From Pedobacter cryotolerans (lineage in GTDB: Bacteria; Bacteroidota; Bacteroidia; Sphingobacteriales; Sphingobacteriaceae), in the NCBI RefSeq assembly GCF_005116475.1, contig NZ_SWBO01000010.1, positions 1 to 64,000 of the forward strand: a stretch of DNA of 64,000 bases, given 5' to 3'. A program made the position numbers and the translations under genes. Shown here piece by piece: positions 52,448-59,218 of this stretch. Every line of letters begins with the position of its first letter. Position 1 is the first letter of the stretch. Under the pieces are notes generated by a model. It was given only the letters and a program-made list of their open reading frames with translations, had not been told where the DNA came from and made no database searches.

Positions 52448-53905
52448 TCAATCATTTAACCACATTGATTTCTTAACCAAAGTTACTACGCCAATATTGT
52501 AGGCGTAAATTGCTGCAGGCACAAAGGTAATATTTACATTGTCTATTGTTTTATTACCAGCTACATCTATAGTGGTTACCAAGGTAGCCTTAAATTTATT
52601 TTGATTACAGAAATGCAATAAACTGTTTAACTCTTGCGGCTTTTCGAAATACCGATTACTCCATTTAACTTCTACACACCATTGCGGCTTAAATAATTTG
52701 TTATCTATCAATACAATATCCACTTCTCCCTCTGCACGGCCCATTTTCCATCTGGCGTATTTCAGGTCAAGATTTTCACGATGCATCCATTGCGAAAAGA
52801 TGGCAGTTTCTACCATATTACCAGTTTCACTGTCTGTTTCTTGAATAGGAGAGAACAAAGCTGTGCGTAATGAGGGATTGGTTAGGTAAACTTTGAAATT
52901 GGTAATGCGTTTAAATTTTTTAGCATTGCTATCTATTTTATGAATAACCTTGATTAAAAATGCAGCTTCTAAATACTCCAAATACCTTTTAATAACCTCT
53001 TTTTGAATTCCGCTATCTTTTGCTAAACGCTCAAACGAAAATTCATTACCTGTGTTGTAAGCTAAATAACTAAAAAAACTATTCAGTTCTTGCACATCTT
53101 TAATGCCGTACAAACTTGGTAAATCTCTTAACAACACCTTATCAACAATGTCATTTTTAACATAACGCCCCATGTCGCTCTGTATTTTTTCTGATAATAC
53201 AACTTCTGGGTAACCACCAAAATTTAAGTAATGGAAAAATTCTTTGTTTAGTGCTTTATTGTCGTGAGTAGTAAAAAATGGTATTTCCTTTTCATCATAA
53301 ATTATAGATTTAGCCTGTACCAAATGATCCAATCCTTTTAGATGTATGTATTCGTGGAAAGTAAGCGGAGGCAACATAAAATCAGTAAATCTGCCTGCGC
53401 CACTTTCAGAACTTTGCAAACGTAAAGCAGCAGCAGCCGAACCAGAAACAATAAATTTGGTTTTTGGGTACAAATCTACCAACACTTTAAGGTGTCTTTC
53501 CCAATCTTTTAGGTATTGAATTTCGTCGAAAAACACAAAACAACCCTCTAAATTAGCCAAATCTACAGCTTCCTTTGCTAGCAATAGAATCTCTTCTAAG
53601 CCTAAATGCATGTAAATAGGGTTATCGATACCAATAAAAAAGATTTTTTTTGGAGCAACCTTTTCGGCCAATAGTTCTTGTATGGAATGAAACATCATTA
53701 CTGTTTTGCCCACACGCCTTGGCCCCATTAAAACTAGAGCTCGTTTAATTTCTGTTTCCTTAACAAATGGATAAAATAGCTTAAAATATAGGCGTTTAGA
53801 CATATCCGTATACACTTGCTGCACTTGCCCATTAAGCCACCACGGGTTTTCATACTGTAAACGTTCTAATCTTTTAGCTGTCGGAATAGATGTGTTAAAA
53901 TCCAT
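52448..53905 (-). CDS. Solitary AAA+ ATPase with C-terminal DUF4143 domain
   Basis: 485 residues. Walker A LVLMGPRRVGKTVMMFHS (about residues 57-74), Walker B VFFDEIQYLKDWERHL (about 121-136), sensor FIVSGSAAAALRLQSSESGAGR, then a winged-helix-like region and DUF4143 with METAIFSQWMHRENLDLKYARW and EVDIVLID...CVEVKWSN, a PD-(D/E)XK-like remnant. Such ATPases occur in many scattered copies in Bacteroidota, with unknown function. An AAGGAG ribosome site lies seven bases before the ATG, next to the hairpin at 53913-53940. Confidence 0.88.
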   Translation of the reverse strand: MDFNTSIPTAKRLERLQYENPWWLNGQVQQVYTDMSKRLYFKLFYPFVKETEIKRALVLMGPRRVGKTVMMFHSIQELLAEKVAPKKIFFIGIDNPIYMHLGLEEILLLAKEAVDLANLEGCFVFFDEIQYLKDWERHLKVLVDLYPKTKFIVSGSAAAALRLQSSESGAGRFTDFMLPPLTFHEYIHLKGLDHLVQAKSIIYDEKEIPFFTTHDNKALNKEFFHYLNFGGYPEVVLSEKIQSDMGRYVKNDIVDKVLLRDLPSLYGIKDVQELNSFFSYLAYNTGNEFSFERLAKDSGIQKEVIKRYLEYLEAAFLIKVIHKIDSNAKKFKRITNFKVYLTNPSLRTALFSPIQETDSETGNMVETAIFSQWMHRENLDLKYARWKMGRAEGEVDIVLIDNKLFKPQWCVEVKWSNRYFEKPQELNSLLHFCNQNKFKATLVTTIDVAGNKTIDNVNITFVPAAIYAYNIGVVTLVKKSMWLND

Positions 53906-53912
53906 AAAACTC

Positions 53913-53982
53913 CTTATTTTTACGTAAATGTAAAAATAAGTATGTAAAAAAAAGCTTATTTTTACAAAAATGTAATAATAAG
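53913..53982 (-). promoter_or_regulatory. Array of four TGTAAAAATAAG arms in the ATPase leader
   Basis: On the minus strand the arms run CTTATTATTACA, TGTAAAAATAAG, CTTATTTTTACA, GTAAAAATAAG, then GAG and the start. Arms 1-2 and 3-4 can form hairpins; arms 2-3 are equally complementary (12 bp). The last arm abuts the AAGGAG ribosome site, so 3-4 pairing would mask it and 2-3 pairing would free it. The layout is that of a switchable leader or of tandem operator dyads. Confidence 0.5.
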
Positions 53983-54175
53983 GGAAAAATTGAATTATTT
54001 ATGGTTTAATTTGACAGGAGTATTTAGATGGAATTTGATTGATTAAGACTATGGGAACTTCAGAAATCTATTCCTTAATTTTCACTGTCATCAATTCTGT
54101 TAATGTGGCCGTAAAAGGGAATGAAGATGCTCTATCTGAAGAATAATTTTTAATCTAGTAAAAAGCCAAAGCCTT

Positions 54176-54235
54176 GGTTCGTGTCTCCACGAACCAGAGT
54201 GTTGAGAATTTAAAAGGTTCGTGAGGACACGAACC
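54176..54235. repeat. Two facing GGTTCGTG/CACGAACC hairpins
   Basis: GGTTCGTG-TCTC-CACGAACC (54176-54195) and GGTTCGTG-AGGA-CACGAACC (54216-54235) are each hairpins and are near complements of each other, 20 bases apart. No function can be read from them. Confidence 0.7.
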
Positions 54236-54263
54236 TAGGCGGAAAATTTTTATTGTTTAAGGC

Positions 54264-54341
54264 TTAATTTAACTTTCCAATTCTCAATTTTTCGGCGTCT
54301 TTCCAAATATAGTTGGGTAAGGGTTTGTTTAATTCCCATTT
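54264..54341 (-). pseudogene. Relic of a DUF3427-helicase C-terminus
   Basis: Bases 54276-54341 are 60/66 identical to 55099-55164, the end of the large helicase gene. Translated in that frame the relic gives KWELNKPLPNYIWKDAEKLRIG, against KWELQEPLPNYLWKDAAKLRIG in the intact gene, then KLN and a stop. Homology ends abruptly upstream. The conservative changes suggest the remains of a second, once functional, helicase gene rather than a recent slip duplication. Together with 55096-58236 it brackets the small gene at 54550-54828. Confidence 0.65.
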
Positions 54342-54549
54342 AATAATTCTGTAAAATCTGCATAATATCTTTAATTAAAAAATATTCTATTTACTTATTG
54401 TGATATTGGAATTTGTCCGTGTCCGTAAAAATGTCCGCAATATGAATGTAAAATTTTATTTAGATAAAGCTTATAAGTATAAGGTTCTAACCAATCATTT
54501 CGCTTTGAGCCAATCTTAACTTACATATAGAAGAGTGGCGAATTCGTCC

Positions 54550-54828
54550 TCATATCCCCCAAAGTTGAACTCCATAGAAAAACAAAGCGGACTTTTCAAT
54601 AGCTTCTGGTATCAATGTTTTAAAATGCAATTGTTTTTCGCTTAAGCCACTTTGCAAAGTTTCATCAATTTCATTATAAACTTCAAACCTCTTTGATTTG
54701 TTGTCAAAATGAATTTGCTTTCCGCTTCTACATAAGCCGCCAGCAATAAGTATATAAAACTCTGCACGACCATTAATGTCGCAAAGTTCTTTCAAATGCT
54801 CGATTGAAGTAACAAGTAACCAATCCAT
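54550..54828 (-). CDS. Small protein of unknown function downstream of the helicase operon
   Basis: 92 residues from the ATG at 54828 (MDWLLVTSIEHLKELCDING...); the open frame continues upstream to 55014 but the added part does not look like protein. Visible pattern: a predicted helix, then RAEFYILIAGGLCRSGKQIHFD and a charged middle, ending FFYGVQLWGI. I do not recognise the family with confidence. It lies between an intact helicase and a helicase relic, so it may be cargo of the same accessory region. Confidence 0.5.
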   Translation of the reverse strand: MDWLLVTSIEHLKELCDINGRAEFYILIAGGLCRSGKQIHFDNKSKRFEVYNEIDETLQSGLSEKQLHFKTLIPEAIEKSALFFYGVQLWGI

Positions 54829-55095
54829 ATTTAAAAATTTGTATTTTATCAGCAACCAGGAAGATAAACAAAGACGACATAAATACCAAGAACAGATTTT
54901 TTTTAAGCCAGTATTACAAGCTTTAATTGAATAAGCAGACTCAGGGACTAATGATGAAATAAATAACAAAGTCAGTTCATTAATGAATATTCGCCTATTG
55001 GCTGGTGTCATCACCAGCCGAAACCTTGCTGTAAACTAAAGTAAATGTTCTGTGGCTACAGATAAATGATTGCGAGTTGTATTGGGCTTATTTGT

Positions 55096-58000
55096 CTATC
55101 CAATTCTCAATTTTGCGGCGTCTTTCCAAAGATAGTTAGGTAAGGGTTCTTGTAATTCCCATTTTATGTTCATTGGTTTAGCGCCATAATGTTCTTTTAA
55201 TTTTGCTTCACCAACAAAGACATAACCCATTGTATTTCCATACTCGTCCTCATTTTTCTCTCTTACAAATAAAAGAATTTTCTTGCTATTAACTTGATGG
55301 TTGATGTAAGAAATCCCTTTACTGGTATGAGGCGCTGCAGAGTTTTGACTTTGCCAATGGAATAGCTTTTCATCAATTGCATAGTCATCATACATGGTTG
55401 TAGGTGAAAAATTTTCTTCGGATTTGATTAGATTAATGAAAAGCAATTCTGTGTTTAATGATTTGTTTTCTGCAACACCTTCCAAAATAGTTGCTTTTTT
55501 TTCAAAAGTACTTTTATCAAATGCAGCAAATATTTGATCTCTCGTGTATCTAGAGTGTACTTTTAATGGTTGATTGTAAGGTAAATCAATATGTATTTCT
55601 TTGAAATCAATTCTATCAATGAGTAATTCTAAAACTTCAATGATTTCTTCAACTAATACTTTATTGGAACCTATTGCTTTGATACTACTTTCTAAAGATG
55701 TAAATCCACCAGCTTTATACCATATATCATAATGTAGCATCAAAAGCATTTTAGTTTCTATTTCATTTAAATCTTTAATGGAGAATTGGAAATTTCTCTC
55801 TGCTAATCTTAAAATGAATTGAAAATAGCTAATTGAGGCTGACGAAAACCACTTATTTCCAATAGCACTAATAATTTGTTTTTCATTAATCTGTTCAAAG
55901 TTTTCAATTTTACCAGCTTCTTCACAAAGTCTTTTCCATCCACCTCGTTTATAAATTGTCTGTAGTGGTATATTATGAAATTCTACAAAATTCTTTAAAT
56001 TAAGGTCTAATGTTGTCTGATGCTGAAAATTCTGAATTTTCTTTATCAGTTGATTTCGATTTAGAGAGGTTGCAACAGTGATGTTTTCTAGTATTATTTG
56101 CTTTGCCTTTTTTTCTAAAATAATTGAACAACCTAAAGGTAAATGTGGAAAGTTGTCTTCGATTTCTTTCTTAACCGTTGTAGCGGTTTTACCGATCAAA
56201 GCCCTAAACTTATTTTCAAAGTTATATTCTGGTCTCGAATTACCTACAAAATCTAAAACAGTTAAGCATTCTTTGTTATCTGCTAGACGCAAGCCACGAC
56301 CAAGTTGTTGGAGGAAAATTGTTAAACTTTCAGTAGGGCGAAGAAATAAAACAGTATCTATTTCAGGTATATCTACACCCTCATTAAAAATATCAACGAC
56401 GAATAAATAATTGATTTCTTTTTTTAATAATTTGCTTCTTACTTCATTTCTATTTTCATTATTGGCGCTTGTTAAGTAATCAGCTTTTAATCCTGCTAAA
56501 CTAAATTTTTCAGCCATAAACTTGGCATGTTCCATAGTTACGCAAAAACCTAGAGCACATACATAATTAATATCTTTTGTATATTTATCTAACGCATCTA
56601 TAATTTCTCTAACTCTTCTATTGTTTGCTGTATAAAGCGAGGTCAATTCACTAGCAACATATCTGCCTTTATCCCAACTTACTTTTGACAAATCAATACT
56701 ATCTGTAATGCCGAAATATTGAAAAGGAGAAAGCAGTTTTCTATTCAGTGCTTCCGGCAATCTAATTTCAGCAGCAATTCTGTTGTGAAAATCTTCTTGA
56801 ATGTCACCACCATCCATTCTTTCTGGCGTTGCTGTTAGCCCAAGTAAAACTTTAGGTTTAAAATAGTTGATAATGTTTCGATAGCTACCAGCCGTCAAAT
56901 GATGACACTCATCAATAACAATATAGTCGTAAAATTCGGGCGATTGATTTAATTCTTGAAGGCGGTTGTTTAGGGTTTGAACAGATGCGAAAACATATTC
57001 AAAATTGTCTGGAATTATACCATCAACCCATAATTCCCCAAAATTATTATCCCTCAAAATCCCTCTAAAAGCTATTATTGATTGAATCAAGATTTCCTTT
57101 CTATGTGCTAAGAAAAGAAGTTTAGCATTTTTGTTTTGGCTTTTAAATCTTTTGTAATCGAAGGCAGAAATAATAGTTTTTCCAGTTCCTGTTGCAGCTA
57201 CAATTAAATTTCTATGACGGTTATGCAAAGTACGCTCTACATCTAATTTTTCTAATATTTCAGATTGGAAGGGAAAAGGCTTGATCTCGAAAAAAGAAAC
57301 GTTTAAATTGCCTATTTTATTGGTCCGCCCTTGATTTAAAGAAGTAATTAATTTGTCTTTGTGTAAATTATCATCAAAAAGTTCAAAGTCATCGCTTTGC
57401 CAATATGAATCGAATGTTTTTTGAAACTTATCTATGATGTGGCTAACTTCTTTAGTTGTTATTTTTAAATTCCATTCCAAGCCATCAGTTAGTGCAGAAC
57501 GAGAAAAGTTAGAAGAACCAATATATCCTGTGTGAAAACCAGTTTTTCGCTTAAACAAATAGGCTTTAGCATGAAGTCTTTCGTTACCTGAATTGTAAGA
57601 TATTTTAACTTGAGTATTATCTAATTTTGAAAGGAGTTGAATAGCCTTATAATCTGAGGCTCCCATGTAAGTAGTAGTGATTACCCTTAACTGTCCACCT
57701 CTTTTTGTAAATTCTTTTAGTTCTCTCTCTAGAATAATTATGCCTTTGAATTTTATAAAAGAAACTAGTAAATCTATTTGGTTAGATGATAAAATCTCTT
57801 TTTTAAGTTCACTTTCTAGTGATAATCCAGCATTTCCACCAGTAAAAAGTTCACTATGAGTTAATCTTGTATATGGAGTTATTTCTTTTAAATGAAGATT
57901 AAAATCTGAAAAATGAGCGTCTACTTTCGAAAAAACAGCCTTTAAAATTTCGCCTTCAATTTCAATTAGGTCATTCGTAAAATCTTCTTTGTTTAATTCT

Positions 58001-58236
58001 TGCTTTAGAAATAAGATGATTTTATTAGCTATTTCAATCTGAACTTCAATCTGGTTGTCTCCACTAACAGTTTTTAGAGCTGTTTTGATAGTTTGTCCAA
58101 GATGTTTAGAAAGGATGGTCGCGGCTTCTTCTTTGTCTATGGTAGCCTTGTTAACATAAAACGTATTTAGATTAACTTCATCAAGTTTTAAGGAAACAAG
58201 TTTGGTAACTAGTTCTTCGTAAATTCCTTCGTTCAT
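55096..58236 (-). CDS. PLD-DEAD/DEAH helicase-DUF3427 protein
   Basis: 1046 residues. An N-terminal phospholipase D-like domain (about 130-290) has one HKD motif, RLHAKAYLF...GSSNFSRSALTDGLEWN. A superfamily 2 helicase core (about 320-680) has VAATGTGKTIISAFDYKRF, VIDECHHLTAGSY, GLTATPERMDGG and QQLGRGLRLADNKE. The C-terminus is DUF3427 (to PNYLWKDAAKLRIG). PLD plus helicase suggests a nuclease-helicase acting on nucleic acid. Encoded in one operon with a Nudix hydrolase (ATGA overlap); a defence role is plausible but inferred. Confidence 0.9.
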   Translation of the reverse strand: MNEGIYEELVTKLVSLKLDEVNLNTFYVNKATIDKEEAATILSKHLGQTIKTALKTVSGDNQIEVQIEIANKIILFLKQELNKEDFTNDLIEIEGEILKAVFSKVDAHFSDFNLHLKEITPYTRLTHSELFTGGNAGLSLESELKKEILSSNQIDLLVSFIKFKGIIILERELKEFTKRGGQLRVITTTYMGASDYKAIQLLSKLDNTQVKISYNSGNERLHAKAYLFKRKTGFHTGYIGSSNFSRSALTDGLEWNLKITTKEVSHIIDKFQKTFDSYWQSDDFELFDDNLHKDKLITSLNQGRTNKIGNLNVSFFEIKPFPFQSEILEKLDVERTLHNRHRNLIVAATGTGKTIISAFDYKRFKSQNKNAKLLFLAHRKEILIQSIIAFRGILRDNNFGELWVDGIIPDNFEYVFASVQTLNNRLQELNQSPEFYDYIVIDECHHLTAGSYRNIINYFKPKVLLGLTATPERMDGGDIQEDFHNRIAAEIRLPEALNRKLLSPFQYFGITDSIDLSKVSWDKGRYVASELTSLYTANNRRVREIIDALDKYTKDINYVCALGFCVTMEHAKFMAEKFSLAGLKADYLTSANNENRNEVRSKLLKKEINYLFVVDIFNEGVDIPEIDTVLFLRPTESLTIFLQQLGRGLRLADNKECLTVLDFVGNSRPEYNFENKFRALIGKTATTVKKEIEDNFPHLPLGCSIILEKKAKQIILENITVATSLNRNQLIKKIQNFQHQTTLDLNLKNFVEFHNIPLQTIYKRGGWKRLCEEAGKIENFEQINEKQIISAIGNKWFSSASISYFQFILRLAERNFQFSIKDLNEIETKMLLMLHYDIWYKAGGFTSLESSIKAIGSNKVLVEEIIEVLELLIDRIDFKEIHIDLPYNQPLKVHSRYTRDQIFAAFDKSTFEKKATILEGVAENKSLNTELLFINLIKSEENFSPTTMYDDYAIDEKLFHWQSQNSAAPHTSKGISYINHQVNSKKILLFVREKNEDEYGNTMGYVFVGEAKLKEHYGAKPMNIKWELQEPLPNYLWKDAAKLRIG

Positions 58237-58625
58237 ACGGTCAAGTATTCTTTTAAAATTGGCAAATCAGCTTCTGCCCAATCTAAATCAATTAGTTCTT
58301 CTTTTTTTAGCCAAAGATGCCTTTTATGCTCAGCTAAATTTATGTCTCCGCTTTTAAATTGAGCAATAAAAGGTATAAGCTCAATAGAGAGATTTGGATA
58401 TTGAAATTGTGATGGTGTCAATCGCGAAACTAAATCAATCTCTAAATCTAACTCCTCTTTAATTTCTCTTAATATACATTTTTCTTCAGTTTCTCCCAGC
58501 TCAATTTTCCCTCCAGGAAATTCCCATTTTAGAGGAAGTTTCATTTTTTGGCTTCTTTGTACTGCAAGTGTTTTATTGTTACGGATAATAATAGCACAAG
58601 TTACACGAATAGGATTGTTAGGCAT
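58233..58625 (-). CDS. Nudix (deoxy)nucleoside triphosphate pyrophosphohydrolase, MutT-like
   Basis: 130 residues. The Nudix box GGKIELGETEEKCILREIKEEL (positions about 37-58) has all key residues: G-x5-E-x7-R-E-x-x-E-E. N-terminal VTCAIIIRNNKTLAVQRSQKMKLPLKWEFPGG is MutT-like. It hydrolyses nucleoside triphosphates or related compounds. Its stop overlaps the helicase start by ATGA, so it is the first gene of a two-gene operon. Pairing of a Nudix enzyme with a PLD-helicase suggests work on modified nucleotides or a nucleotide signal. Confidence 0.9.
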   Translation of the reverse strand: MPNNPIRVTCAIIIRNNKTLAVQRSQKMKLPLKWEFPGGKIELGETEEKCILREIKEELDLEIDLVSRLTPSQFQYPNLSIELIPFIAQFKSGDINLAEHKRHLWLKKEELIDLDWAEADLPILKEYLTV

Positions 58626-58730
58626 AGATTTTAAGTGTTATAGGCTAAGATAGTTATTTTCCTTCATCATAATTACGGTTTCCCATAAAGCGTTTTTGTT
58701 TCTAAATTTCAGCACATTTTTTTCTTCCCT

Positions 58731-58890
58731 AAACCTGATGGCAGCGGATATACTTTTTGTAGCATTATTGTTTGAAAATGCGTTTAACTCTGAGATTTCT
58801 CACATGCGTTCGAAATGACGGAGAAATTGCCAAAAAGATAGTAGCGTACAGCAGGGCGAACATTAAAATGAAATGCTGCAATTGCTTTTC
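58731..58890 (+). repeat. Structured dispersed element, copy B
   Basis: AAACCTG, loop strand ATGGCAGCGGATATA, inner stem CTTTTTG/CAAAAAG (58753-58759 with 58831-58837), loop strand ATAGTAGCGTACAG, CAGG (58852-58855), and a tail ending GCAATTGCTTTTC. The outer stem is CCTG/CAGG. The inner region carries a TTTCTCAC...GTTCGAAATGACGG fragment of the palindrome family seen at 5972-6049. Confidence 0.75.
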
Positions 58891-59100
58891 TGAAAAAGTG
58901 AGAAATTCATTAATAGAGATTCTTCGCTTTGCTACCATTGACGTTATTTATTAAGTATCTATAAATCAAAATTTTATAAAAATTATAAACTCCTAGTTTT
59001 GTCATTCCGACTTCGGAGGAATCTCAAATAATAAATATTATATAGAGATTCTTCGCTTTGCTAAGAATTACAAAGATTATAAGGATGACAAAGTATGTGA

Positions 59101-59127
59101 GATCCTTCGACTACGCTCAGGATGACA
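59101..59127. repeat. CCTTCGACTACGCTCAGGATG repeat copy
   Basis: One copy of the dispersed CCTGAGC...CGAAGG family (complement orientation), just before the gcvP terminator. A second, CTTCGACAAGCTCAAGATGAC, lies at 59189-59210 on the gcvP side. Confidence 0.7.
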
Positions 59128-59135
59128 AGCAAGCG

Positions 59136-59170
59136 CAAAAAAATAGCCCGAACATTTGGTTCGAGCTATT
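59136..59170 (-). terminator. Rho-independent terminator of gcvP
   Basis: On the minus strand AATAGCTCGAAC pairs with GTTCGGGCTATT around a five-base loop, followed by a run of seven T. Confidence 0.85.
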
Positions 59171-59218
59171 GGTGTTTTATGATGCGGCCCTTCGACAAGC
59201 TCAAGATGACAATACTTG

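Larger units (their letters stand above)
53906..54549. other. 644-bp gap with repeats and a helicase-tail relic
   Basis: Holds the TGTAAAAATAAG array (53913-53982), two GGTTCGTG/CACGAACC hairpins (54176-54195 and 54216-54235), a relic of a helicase C-terminus (54264-54341), and AT-rich sequence without ORFs. Confidence 0.65.
58626..59218. other. 593-bp gap with structured element copy B and palindromes
   Basis: Between gcvP (3' end) and the Nudix gene (5' end). Contains element copy B (58731-58890), a GAGATTCTTCGCTTTGCT repeat (58914-58931 and 59045-59062) paired with GTCATTCCGACTTCGGAGG (59001-59019), CTTCGACTACGCTCAGGATGAC-type repeats, and the gcvP terminator. No gene. Confidence 0.7.

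Noticed and set aside
55096-58236. Type III restriction subunit or Gabija/Hachiman-type assignment for the helicase
   Set aside because: The PLD-SF2-DUF3427 order and Nudix partner do not match the domain sets I know for those systems, and no methyltransferase is adjacent.
58772-58954. 60-codon plus-strand ORF upstream of the Nudix gene
   Set aside because: It coincides with element copy B and repeat fragments; not a gene.
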